A DNA stretch of 7,865 nucleotides from Candidatus Heimdallarchaeota archaeon. GTDB lineage: Archaea > Asgardarchaeota > Heimdallarchaeia > Hodarchaeales > LC-3. The first letter of the stretch is position 1, and each line of letters starts with the position of its first letter. This document shows positions 1-6,041 of the stretch, one piece after another. Location: positions 1 through 7,865 of the forward strand of contig DAHXPE010000360.1 in NCBI GenBank assembly GCA_027364495.1, written 5' to 3'. The translations under genes and the position numbers were made by a program. The notes beneath the pieces are model-generated. The model searched no databases. It worked only from the letters and a program-made list of their open reading frames with translations, and was not told the origin of the DNA.

Positions 1-538
1 GAAGTAATTCAAAAGTAAAATCATCTAGATGTTCACATAAACCAATTCCTGCTAAACATCCAATCAAACCTCTTTTTTCCTTAGGATAAAAGGAAAAGAC
101 ATTTTTCTCATAAATAAAATGATCAATTTCATTAAGTTCAAGTATGTCCCAAAGAGCTTGTTTGCCGAATGTATATAAATTTTCAGAAACTGAGCCATAC
201 CATATAACGATACCTGGATTTGTTCTTTCGTCCTCTAACTTAGCAAATGATAATATAAAAGTAGTAACAATGGATTCAAACCAAGAAATAAAACTAGGAT
301 GAATTAGTCCTTTTATAATTACAGAGCCATTTCCCTTTGTTCTGAAAGGTGAATTTGGATTCAATCTAATTAAAAATGGAAAATCATTTAGAATAATCAT
401 TGGATTTGTTTTGTGAAGTTTTAGAAACAATTTTGTTCCTAAATAGGTGGTACAGCCTCCTAAATCCGCAGAATCAGTATCATCAATACCTAAATGAAAT
501 GATAGATAATTCTCCAAATTAATTAATTTTTCACTCAT
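1..538 (-). CDS. tiaS: tRNA(Ile2) 2-agmatinylcytidine synthetase TiaS, N-terminal part (cut by window edge)
   Basis: TiaS uses ATP and agmatine to modify C34 of the CAU-anticodon tRNA-Ile, so that it reads AUA instead of AUG; it acts in the cytoplasm and is archaeal. I translated this frame by hand from the ATG at 536-538. It gives 179 residues and then leaves the window, so the C-terminal part is missing. Visible family motifs are HLGIDDTDS at residues 15-23, GGCTTYLG at 27-34, RLNPNSPFRTKGN at 58-70, TNPGIVI at about 106-112 and RGLIGCLAGIG at 156-166. Thr30 in the CTTY motif matches the position I recall as the phosphorylated Thr18 of the Archaeoglobus enzyme. The start overlaps the end of npdG by 8 bases (ATGAGTGA), so the two genes are probably cotranscribed and translationally coupled. 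A weak GGAA lies upstream of the ATG. Family assignment is firm; only completeness is unknown. Confidence 0.93.
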   Translation of the reverse strand, partial: MSEKLINLENYLSFHLGIDDTDSADLGGCTTYLGTKLFLKLHKTNPMIILNDFPFLIRLNPNSPFRTKGNGSVIIKGLIHPSFISWFESIVTTFILSFAKLEDERTNPGIVIWYGSVSENLYTFGKQALWDILELNEIDHFIYEKNVFSFYPKEKRGLIGCLAGIGLCEHLDDFTFELL

Positions 539-1205
539 TAATGTTTCCATTTTGCATTATAATTTTTATTCCTGAGTCTTTTACATTATATCTTCTATTA
601 ATATTAATTAAGAAAGGAACCAGTCGTTCAACAGTTTCTCCTTCTCGTAAAGGTCCAGCATCTATAGGTCTTAATGTTTCTATATTTGATATTAGATTCA
701 TAATTTCATTTCTAGCTTCTTTTGGTCCATATACAAAAGTATCACGATTCAATGTCTTGCTAATATCTAAAAGAGCCTCAGCGCTAATAGTTTTAAAAGC
801 ACCAACAACTGGAACTGGATTAATAATTTCACTAATTTGTTTCGACATACATCCCTTTTCAGGTTCATCAAAAACCATTCCTTTTCCTTTTTCATATTTC
901 ATAGGAACTGTAATATCGACAAAGATGTGAGTATGCTTTTTGATGGCATCTATTAAAGGGTTTAAGGTTTCTTGCACATTTTCATAAGGAATAGTAAGAA
1001 AAATAATATTCGTAGAAGGAATAACGTCACTATTGGTCATACCAGTAATGTTATCAAGAGATAACTTACTATTGAGTTCCTTAGCTATCGTTTGAGCTTT
1101 TTCAAGTGTACGGCTTCCAATGAGAACTTCATAACCAGCCTTAGCTAATCTCAAAGCAAGACCTTGACCTTGAGGTCCTGTACCGCCTAATATTGCAATT
1201 TTCAT
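531..1205 (-). CDS. npdG: F420H2:NADP+ oxidoreductase (NADPH-dependent F420 reductase)
   Basis: This enzyme passes hydride between reduced coenzyme F420 and NADP+ in the cytoplasm, linking F420-dependent metabolism to the NADPH pool. The protein is 224 residues, close to the family's usual 210-230. It opens with a Rossmann nucleotide-binding loop, GGTGPQGQG at residues 7-15, followed by GSR at 30-32; Ser31 and Arg32 are where the Archaeoglobus enzyme binds the 2'-phosphate of NADP. The C-terminal stretch with LRPIDAGPLREGETVE and ININRRYNVKDSGI is characteristic of this family and separates it from larger ketol-acid or pyrroline reductases. The ATG at 1203-1205 sits directly before the Rossmann strand, so the start is secure. 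There is no Shine-Dalgarno sequence, and a TATA-like box only about 20 bases upstream suggests a leaderless or nearly leaderless mRNA. It is the first gene of a two-gene unit with tiaS. Its presence implies that the organism makes or acquires F420, though no F420 synthesis gene is in view. Confidence 0.9.
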   Translation of the reverse strand: MKIAILGGTGPQGQGLALRLAKAGYEVLIGSRTLEKAQTIAKELNSKLSLDNITGMTNSDVIPSTNIIFLTIPYENVQETLNPLIDAIKKHTHIFVDITVPMKYEKGKGMVFDEPEKGCMSKQISEIINPVPVVGAFKTISAEALLDISKTLNRDTFVYGPKEARNEIMNLISNIETLRPIDAGPLREGETVERLVPFLININRRYNVKDSGIKIIMQNGNINE

Positions 1206-1224
1206 GATAATTCGCTTTTATTAA

Positions 1225-1232
1225 TTTATAAA
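1225..1232 (-). promoter_or_regulatory. TATA-like box for npdG-tiaS
   Basis: On the minus strand this reads TTTATAAA, 20 bases before the npdG ATG. With archaeal spacing of about 25 bases from box centre to start, transcription would begin at or very near the ATG, which fits the lack of a Shine-Dalgarno sequence. The region is very AT-rich, so chance matches are easy. Confidence 0.45.
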
Positions 1233-1264
1233 AAAATTATTTTTAAGATTATTTCATTTTGTAA

Positions 1265-1276
1265 TTTATTATAAAG
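1265..1276 (+). promoter_or_regulatory. TATA-like box for the UbiA gene
   Basis: The sequence TTTATTATAAAG lies about 35-46 bases before the ATG at 1311. It would place the transcription start near 1296 and leave a leader of about 15 bases. AAGGA at 1297-1301, nine bases before the ATG, is a plausible ribosome binding site. Both are read by eye in AT-rich DNA. Confidence 0.4.
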
Positions 1277-1310
1277 GGATTTGTAAAAAAAGTGCTAAGG
1301 AATTGATAAA

Positions 1311-2249
1311 ATGAGTTTCAAAGACTTTTCAGATTTAATTAGGCTTCCACTTGGAGTCATGGCTTCTATCAGTGGTTTAGCAGCTGGAATTGTAGCTATT
1401 TTGGTTGAAAATTCAAATTACAATCTATTTTCGATTTTAAAAGTATATTTAGGTCAAATACTTATTGGCTTACCAATTCCATTCTTAATTGTTTGCGGCG
1501 CGATGGCGTTAAATGATTACTATGATTATGAGGCTGATTTAAAAAACAATAGGAAGGATCGACCGTTAATAAGTGGAATATATACAAGGAAATTTGCTTT
1601 AAACTTATCAATCTTAATGATGGTATTAGGAGCGATATTATCCCTTGTATTATATATTTTTTGGTCAAATAGCGTACAAATTTATATTTTTCCAGCTGTA
1701 TTATTATTTATCGGAATTGCAATTTCTTATTCGACTTGGCTTAAAAAATATGGTTTCTTAGGAAATATAGTAGTAAGTTTATCTTATCCAGCGGCAATGA
1801 TGCTGGCAATGGGTGTTGTAGGAGTAAGAAGTTCAGATGCTATAATCTCAATAACATCATTTGTCATGATGATATTTTTTTCAGCATTAGGCCGTGAAGT
1901 TCTTAAAGGAGTTATGGACATCGAAGGTGATAAACTACAGGGAGTAAAAACAATAGCTGTACGTTATGGTGCTCAAAAAGCCGCTTATTTTTGTACATTT
2001 TTATTTATAATTGCAGTGCCTTTTAGTCCTATACCGTTAATAATTACATTTTATCCAAGATCGATAATTTCAGCAATAATTTATACCGTATCCATAGGTT
2101 TAACCTTAATTCTAACTATACATTCTGGTATAAAATTAATTTTAGATCCTAGCAAAGAAACTGGTATTAAAGGCAGAAAGCAAACAAAATTGGGATTTTG
2201 GTCTTTAGTTCTGGGTTATTTTTTAGCTAGTATTATTTTAGGTTTATAA
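1311..2249 (+). CDS. UbiA-family prenyltransferase, probably digeranylgeranylglyceryl phosphate synthase
   Basis: This is an integral membrane prenyltransferase of the UbiA superfamily. In archaea the commonest member transfers the second geranylgeranyl group to geranylgeranylglyceryl phosphate, an early step of ether-lipid synthesis. The 312-residue protein has the two diphosphate/Mg-binding Asp motifs: NDYYDYEAD at residues 68-76, followed by DRPLISG at 83-89, and DIEGDKLQGVKT at 203-214, followed by RYG. About nine hydrophobic segments can be counted (near 12-33, 49-67, 98-118, 123-140, 150-171, 176-195, 226-247, 250-270 and 295-312), the normal UbiA topology. GREVLKG just before the second motif and the short N-terminus with a single Arg-Leu-Pro fit the lipid-synthesis branch. 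Quinone or heme prenyltransferases of the same fold remain possible, since UbiA paralogues are common, and 312 residues is slightly long for the lipid enzyme. The gene stands alone, convergent with the mutase gene downstream. Confidence 0.82.
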   Translation: MSFKDFSDLIRLPLGVMASISGLAAGIVAILVENSNYNLFSILKVYLGQILIGLPIPFLIVCGAMALNDYYDYEADLKNNRKDRPLISGIYTRKFALNLSILMMVLGAILSLVLYIFWSNSVQIYIFPAVLLFIGIAISYSTWLKKYGFLGNIVVSLSYPAAMMLAMGVVGVRSSDAIISITSFVMMIFFSALGREVLKGVMDIEGDKLQGVKTIAVRYGAQKAAYFCTFLFIIAVPFSPIPLIITFYPRSIISAIIYTVSIGLTLILTIHSGIKLILDPSKETGIKGRKQTKLGFWSLVLGYFLASIILGL

Positions 2250-2256
2250 AAAAAAA
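2248..2256 (-). terminator. T-run terminator for the mutase gene
   Basis: Nine consecutive A on the plus strand give a U9 tract in the minus-strand transcript, 33 bases after the mutase stop codon. U-tracts terminate transcription in archaea. The tract begins inside the stop codon of the convergent UbiA gene, so the two 3' ends are packed tightly. I see no equal T-run on the plus strand for the UbiA gene. Confidence 0.5.
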
Positions 2257-2288
2257 GGAATAGATAATTGAATGTATATTTGACTAAA

Positions 2289-3704
2289 TCAAGTAGCAAT
2301 GGAATTTTCTAAAGCTTTTCCAAAAATATTTACGATTTCATCAACGCGGTTTTGAGTAGATGCTTCGGCGAATAAACGAATTTTTGGTTCTGTATTGGAT
2401 GCTCTAATCAATACATAACCGTCTTTATTTAAACTTATTGCGAGTCCATCAATATTATTCATATTAGGATAAGAATTTTTAAGTTCTTTAGTTAATCCTT
2501 TAATGACATCAAATTTTTTCTCATCAGGACAGTTAAATGCCTTTCTATATGAAATCATCTTTGGAATATTGGATAGAACCTCAGACAAAGTCTTGGATTC
2601 CTGTTCCAGAAGTTTTCCAACAATCATTGGCAATAACATAGCATCATCAAATAAGAAATATTGAGGAAAAACATAATGTCCAGATGATTCAACGCCAAGA
2701 AGGCATTTATCCTTATTTATTCTTGCGTCAAGTGTTAAAAAAGTATGACCAACTTTAATTCGCTTAATATCAAACTTTTGAGATAGATTCTTTTCAAAAG
2801 CTGATGAGCATTCAATATTAGCCAGAAGGAGTGGATTTTTTATACTTGCTTCGAAAAAATTACTTAAGTAATTAGCAACAACAATAGCAATCTCATCGGC
2901 AGGAATAACACGGCCTGATTCGTCAATAATGACTGCCCTATCACCATCTCCGTCAAAAGCTACTCCAAAATCAGGTTTTTTCACTTTTACTTGGTTACAT
3001 AAAACCTTTAGTGATTCTTCGTTTGGTTCAGATGATCTATTAGGAAAAGTAGGATCTACGTTAGTCCATTGAAGAGTTGCATTATAACCACAATTTTTAA
3101 AGACAGTTGGAGCTGATATACTTGCTGAACCATTTCCACAATCAATAATTACATTTAAAGGTCTGGATAGAGAAAAATTTTTTTTCATAAATTGCACATA
3201 TTCATTAAAAAATGTTCTTTTTTGAAGAAATAACATTTCATTCCATTTGACAAAACTTTCAGCTGTATTGTCATAAATACGAGCAAATTCATCTCGAATT
3301 TCGATAATTTTTTGTTCAGAAAAACCAACGCCATCGCCATAATAGAATTTTACCCCATTCATCTCAGGTGGAAGATGTGATGCGGTAATAAAGGCTGTAA
3401 AATCCACCTTTTCTGATAGACCGCTAAAAAGTACAACGCCAAAAGGATTTGGTGTTTCCAAAAAGACTACTTCAGCACCAGTAGAAACAGAACCAGAAAT
3501 AAATGAATAAGCAAGCATTTCGCTGGTCTGTCGAACGTCAAAGCCAACAAATAACTTTATTTTTCTTTTTAAATCTTTTTTAATAATATTACAAACTGAA
3601 ATACCAATTTTAAAAAGTAATTCAGGATTTATTTCAGAACCAAATATTCCACGTACATCATAAGCACGAAAAAGTCTTTTTGTACTTTCCAAAGTATTAT
3701 TCAT
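2289..3704 (-). CDS. Phosphomannomutase/phosphoglucomutase family protein
   Basis: This is a cytoplasmic alpha-D-phosphohexomutase that moves phosphate between C1 and C6 of mannose or glucose phosphates, feeding glycan and sugar-nucleotide synthesis. From the ATG at 3702-3704 it has 471 residues, normal for the family. All four family signatures are present: RAYDVRG at residues 13-19, the active-site loop TASH at 107-110 with the phosphoserine Ser109, the metal loop DGDGDR at 251-256, and the sugar loop ESSGH at 339-343. The phosphate-binding loop RASNTEP at 434-440 has Asn-Thr rather than the Gly-Thr typical of GlmM, favouring phosphomannomutase/phosphoglucomutase over phosphoglucosamine mutase. 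The active-site loop reads TASHLPPE, with Leu replacing the usual Asn of TASHNP; Ser and His are kept, so activity is likely. The open frame extends four codons upstream to a TTG at 3714-3716. I prefer the ATG because the N-terminal lead is already long and the TTG has no ribosome binding site. Substrate cannot be set from sequence. Confidence 0.9.
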   Translation of the reverse strand: MNNTLESTKRLFRAYDVRGIFGSEINPELLFKIGISVCNIIKKDLKRKIKLFVGFDVRQTSEMLAYSFISGSVSTGAEVVFLETPNPFGVVLFSGLSEKVDFTAFITASHLPPEMNGVKFYYGDGVGFSEQKIIEIRDEFARIYDNTAESFVKWNEMLFLQKRTFFNEYVQFMKKNFSLSRPLNVIIDCGNGSASISAPTVFKNCGYNATLQWTNVDPTFPNRSSEPNEESLKVLCNQVKVKKPDFGVAFDGDGDRAVIIDESGRVIPADEIAIVVANYLSNFFEASIKNPLLLANIECSSAFEKNLSQKFDIKRIKVGHTFLTLDARINKDKCLLGVESSGHYVFPQYFLFDDAMLLPMIVGKLLEQESKTLSEVLSNIPKMISYRKAFNCPDEKKFDVIKGLTKELKNSYPNMNNIDGLAISLNKDGYVLIRASNTEPKIRLFAEASTQNRVDEIVNIFGKALENSIAT

Positions 3705-3739
3705 TTTATTTTCCAACTATATTCATCAAATTAGAAGTT

Positions 3740-3747
3740 TTTTAAAG
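3740..3747 (-). promoter_or_regulatory. TATA-like box for the mutase gene
   Basis: The minus strand reads CTTTAAAA here. The expected start of transcription, about 25 bases on, falls near 3717. That leaves a leader of about 12 bases before the ATG at 3704, which supports that start over the TTG at 3716. The match is weak and read by eye. Confidence 0.3.
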
Positions 3748-3809
3748 AAAAATAAACCAATTAATTTTTTTTTGGTCATTGATTACAATTAAAAAAGTAC
3801 GATTGCATA

Positions 3810-3830
3810 TTTATATAGATAAATATAAAT
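3810..3830 (+). promoter_or_regulatory. TATA-like region for the zinc-ribbon membrane protein gene
   Basis: Two overlapping TATA-like elements, TTTATATA at 3810 and AAATATAAAT at 3821, lie 50-70 bases before the ATG at 3881. Either would give a leader of about 30-45 bases. The rest of the divergent region 3717-3880 holds only A/T runs, including T9 at 3765-3773, and no other recognisable element. Confidence 0.35.
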
Positions 3831-3880
3831 TCCAAAAAATTAGGTTAATTATAAGGAAATTTTAAACTAGGCAGTTCTAA

Positions 3881-4957
3881 ATGTCAGAAAAAGATAATAC
3901 TAATTTTAATTCATCAGAAAAAGATGAATTCTTAAAAAGAAATGTACCATTAAAGAAAATTTGCCCTCTATGTAAAAGAGAGTATTCGGACGAAAATATC
4001 TTATTTTGTTATTATGATGGTAATAGATTGGTTCTGACAAATGAACCTGGTGAAACTATAACTCCTAATATTCAAAAAACAAGTTATCTTTTTAATGAAT
4101 TTAGTGGTTTCGAATTAAACCTCCAAAATAGTAGTCACAATTTACAAATACCATTAGAATTAATACATTCAACAACAAGATTAATTCAAACAAATCCGAA
4201 GATGCCTTTAGATTCAGAAAATGTGAAGACATGGTTTTGGGCAATTCCTTTCCCAAAGAAAAAAAGAAATTTCATTTCAAAATTATTCAGTCATGTAGGG
4301 TTTTCTAGTGTCAATCTTTTCAGTTATTTGATGTGTTATATTTTAATCCTTGCAACATATATATTATGGGTAACAGAGACAAATTCAAAAATATTTAACT
4401 TTACAGCTATCTACAATCCTCAAATTATTGGATTAGCTTTAGCAGCAACAATCTTTACATTAATAGTCCTTATTTTACCTATAATTTCATTAGGTTATAC
4501 AGAAACAGAAATCTTACAAGCAACTAAAAATGAATTTTATTTGAAAATTGAGCCGGTAATTTTTATTATAACTTTATTAATGAATTATATAATCTTTAGA
4601 ATTGGTTGGCCAATACCTATATTGATCATTCCAGGAGAACCAATAATTAAAAGCCCAGTACCAACGGAACATGTAGTTACAAGTTTGAAACGAAGTATTT
4701 ATCCAAGCGTGGTAATGGTTCTAGTAGCTTTTGTCCTTGGATTAGGAATGAAATATTTGAAATATGGGAGTACCTTGGTTCAAATGAATATTGAATTAAC
4801 GGCTTTGTTTGGTTTGACAATTTTATTATTTGAATTATTACCCTATAGAAATTTCATAGGTAAAATTTTATTAAAAAAGAAACCATTGACGTTTTATGTG
4901 TCTTTTTCATTAGTGATTTTTTCTTTGATGGTTATTTTATCCCTTACTCAATTATAA
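3881..4957 (+). CDS. Zinc-ribbon, multi-pass membrane protein resembling an inactive site-2 protease
   Basis: I cannot assign a firm family. The 358-residue protein starts at an ATG immediately preceded by an in-frame TAA, so the start is fixed. Residues 25-50 form a short zinc ribbon of the common CPxC...FCxxDGxxL type: Cys28, Cys31, Cys43, with Asp46-Gly47 where a fourth ligand might be. A polar stretch of about 90 residues follows, then a basic patch (KKKR at 126-129) and about six hydrophobic segments near 146-164, 181-204, 225-243, 273-293, 303-320 and 337-355. The later segments resemble the layout of archaeal M50 site-2 proteases: a Gly-Trp and PGE(P) segment at 242-254, and LLFELLPYRNFIGKILL at 315-331 where active enzymes have NLLPxxPLDG. 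Where HExxH would lie the sequence reads ISLGY (202-206), so a protease mechanism is unlikely. The homology is my inference from pattern, not a search result. It may be a membrane-tethered adaptor or sensor. Confidence 0.8.
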   Translation: MSEKDNTNFNSSEKDEFLKRNVPLKKICPLCKREYSDENILFCYYDGNRLVLTNEPGETITPNIQKTSYLFNEFSGFELNLQNSSHNLQIPLELIHSTTRLIQTNPKMPLDSENVKTWFWAIPFPKKKRNFISKLFSHVGFSSVNLFSYLMCYILILATYILWVTETNSKIFNFTAIYNPQIIGLALAATIFTLIVLILPIISLGYTETEILQATKNEFYLKIEPVIFIITLLMNYIIFRIGWPIPILIIPGEPIIKSPVPTEHVVTSLKRSIYPSVVMVLVAFVLGLGMKYLKYGSTLVQMNIELTALFGLTILLFELLPYRNFIGKILLKKKPLTFYVSFSLVIFSLMVILSLTQL

Positions 4958-4992
4958 TTTATTTTCCTAAGAAATTATTCGATTCAACTTAA

Positions 4993-4999
4993 TTTTTTT
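4993..4999 (+). terminator. T-run after the zinc-ribbon membrane protein gene
   Basis: Seven T lie 36 bases after the stop codon on the coding strand, the usual form of an archaeal intrinsic terminator. No clear stem precedes it. Confidence 0.4.
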
Positions 5000-5042
5000 A
5001 ATTATTCGATATATCAAGTGCTGATTAAACATTTATTGCGGT

Positions 5043-5048
5043 AAAAAA
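5043..5048 (-). terminator. T6 run directly after tRNA-Lys
   Basis: The minus-strand transcript has six U immediately after the discriminator base of the tRNA, with no encoded CCA between. This is a typical position for termination of a single archaeal tRNA transcript. Confidence 0.6.
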
Positions 5049-5122
5049 CGAGTATGGTGGGATTTGAACCCACAACAGGTGGATTAAGAGTCCACTGCTC
5101 TACCTGGTTGAGCTACACACCC
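5049..5122 (-). tRNA. tRNA-Lys (anticodon CTT)
   Basis: The minus strand folds as a complete 74-base cloverleaf. The seven-pair acceptor stem GGGTGTG/CATACTC contains two G-U pairs (G2-U71 and G5-U68). The D arm has a four-pair GCTC/GAGC stem, the anticodon stem GTGGA/TCCAC is five pairs, and the T arm GTGGG/CCCAC is five pairs around TTCAAAT. The anticodon loop CTCTTAA gives anticodon CTT, decoding the lysine codon AAG. The discriminator base is G73, as I would expect for a lysine tRNA in archaea. There is no intron and no encoded 3' CCA, which must be added after transcription. It has its own TATA box upstream and a T-run downstream, so it is probably an independent unit. Confidence 0.96.
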
Positions 5123-5150
5123 AGTTAAGTAAATAATTTAAGATTTAATG

Positions 5151-5158
5151 TTTATAAA
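5151..5158 (-). promoter_or_regulatory. TATA box for tRNA-Lys
   Basis: On the minus strand TTTATAAA lies 29-36 bases before the first base of the mature tRNA. That spacing places transcription start a few bases upstream of the tRNA, leaving a short 5' leader for RNase P. This is the most convincing promoter element in the window. Confidence 0.6.
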
Positions 5159-5265
5159 AATCTTTTCCAAATTATTAAATCCCAAATGAATTATTAAGGA
5201 TGATTAAGAAAGTAATTTGTACCTTTTAATTAATTGTAATTTTTTTAATAGCTTTTAAAAAGCCA
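5159..5265. other. Intergenic stretch between tRNA-Lys promoter and riboflavin kinase gene
   Basis: I see no gene here. It is AT-rich, with T7 at 5240-5246 on the plus strand and an imperfect palindrome at 5247-5267 (AATAGCTTTT paired with AAAAGCCATT) that runs into the last codon of the kinase gene. The palindrome is not followed by a T-run on the minus strand, so it is not a clear terminator for that gene. Confidence 0.4.
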
Positions 5266-5970
5266 TTAACTTTTTGGACGAATAATTAAAGCGTCATTAT
5301 CGTTCAAACGCCATTTTTCACGTAGAGAAAAAGGTGCAAGAACTTCCATAATAGTTTTTTGGTGATGAGTACGATCAGGGAATATTATTGCTCCTTTTGT
5401 TACCATATCTTTTGTATATTGGATCTCACATTCCCACAAAAATACTTTTCCTAAGGTTCTTTTGGTTTTTTCATCGAAAAATCCTTCAATTGGTATGTAT
5501 TGAGTTTTTAACAAACTCTCAAAAGCATCGATATCTTCTTCAGTTACTAATCGAATATTTAGCGTCCCTGCAAATGGCATCCATCCTAAAATTTGTTCAA
5601 ATTGTTTCATATATCCTTCTAATGAAATATAATAACCACCTTCTCCTAAACCTTTCGCTAATTGGCCCTTTATCTGATTTGGAACTTCATGAAATATGAA
5701 TTGTAGATCTGTGTAAGCTTTTCTCAATATTCGTTTTCCTTCTGGTGTTATTTGAATAGCAAGACCTTGTCCCATTTGTGATTTGTCTATATATTTATCC
5801 AAATTCAGTTCTTCAAGCCATCTGCTAGCAGTTTGTTGGCTTACATCTAATTTATCAGCTAAATAGGATGTCGTTAATGAAACAGACTTATCTAATGCTC
5901 CATCAAGGGCTAAAATAATTAATAATCTTAGGACATTTGTTTTCGTATATGCCAGTATTAGTTTCTCCAT
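5266..5970 (-). CDS. ribK: CTP-dependent riboflavin kinase with N-terminal winged helix (RibK/RbkR type)
   Basis: Archaeal RibK phosphorylates riboflavin to FMN using CTP rather than ATP. The 234-residue protein has two parts. Residues 1 to about 88 form a winged-helix domain, with a recognition helix in LDVSQQTASRWLEEL at 41-55 and a wing around 61-75. Residues about 98-234 match the archaeal kinase domain: KGLGEGGYYISLEGY at 106-120, PFAGTLNIRL at 132-141 (Thr and Asn of GTLN are metal ligands in the Methanocaldococcus enzyme), GKVF at 174-177, and PDRTHH at 198-203 followed by MEVLAPFSLRE. Kinases with this fusion (RbkR) are known from archaea as combined enzyme and transcriptional regulators of riboflavin genes. 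The ATG at 5968-5970 begins right at the first helix. It lies 71 bases downstream of the gene carrying the FAD synthetase domain, on the same strand, so consecutive pathway steps are adjacent. A TATA-like box at 5995-6004 suggests it can also be transcribed alone. Confidence 0.93.
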   Translation of the reverse strand: MEKLILAYTKTNVLRLLIILALDGALDKSVSLTTSYLADKLDVSQQTASRWLEELNLDKYIDKSQMGQGLAIQITPEGKRILRKAYTDLQFIFHEVPNQIKGQLAKGLGEGGYYISLEGYMKQFEQILGWMPFAGTLNIRLVTEEDIDAFESLLKTQYIPIEGFFDEKTKRTLGKVFLWECEIQYTKDMVTKGAIIFPDRTHHQKTIMEVLAPFSLREKWRLNDNDALIIRPKS

Positions 5971-5994
5971 ATTTGAGCATTTTTAATTCGTGAA

Positions 5995-6004
5995 TATATT
6001 TAAT
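5995..6004 (-). promoter_or_regulatory. TATA-like box before the riboflavin kinase gene
   Basis: The minus strand reads TTAAATATAT about 25-34 bases before the ATG, which would give a leaderless mRNA; no Shine-Dalgarno is visible. Immediately downstream is an inverted repeat ATTC-GT-GAAT (5986-5995), and immediately upstream a tandem CAATAAT (6006-6012 and 6014-6020). Both flank the box and are candidate binding sites for the kinase's own winged helix, though neither is long enough to be certain. Confidence 0.35.
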
Positions 6005-6041
6005 GCAATAATTCAATAATGGTTACAAAAAGTCTTTGAAA

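Noticed and set aside
541..930. 129-codon open frame on the plus strand
   Set aside because: It lies antisense inside npdG, whose family motifs are clear, and its translation shows no domain.
1462..1668. 68-codon open frame on the minus strand
   Set aside because: It is antisense to the UbiA gene across its first Asp motif; no independent support.
2289..3704. Phosphoglucosamine mutase (GlmM)
   Set aside because: The phosphate loop is RASNTEP rather than the Gly-Thr form usual in GlmM, so the broader phosphomannomutase/phosphoglucomutase call is safer.
4973..5010. Direct repeat AATTATTCGAT in two copies about 27 bases apart
   Set aside because: Only 11 bases in AT-rich DNA between genes, with no third copy or flanking structure; too little for a mobile element or array.
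5247..5267. Hairpin as terminator of the riboflavin kinase gene
   Set aside because: The stem overlaps the stop codon and has no T-run after it on the minus strand.
5388..5699. 103-codon open frame on the plus strand
   Set aside because: It is antisense to the riboflavin kinase domain, which is certain from its motifs.
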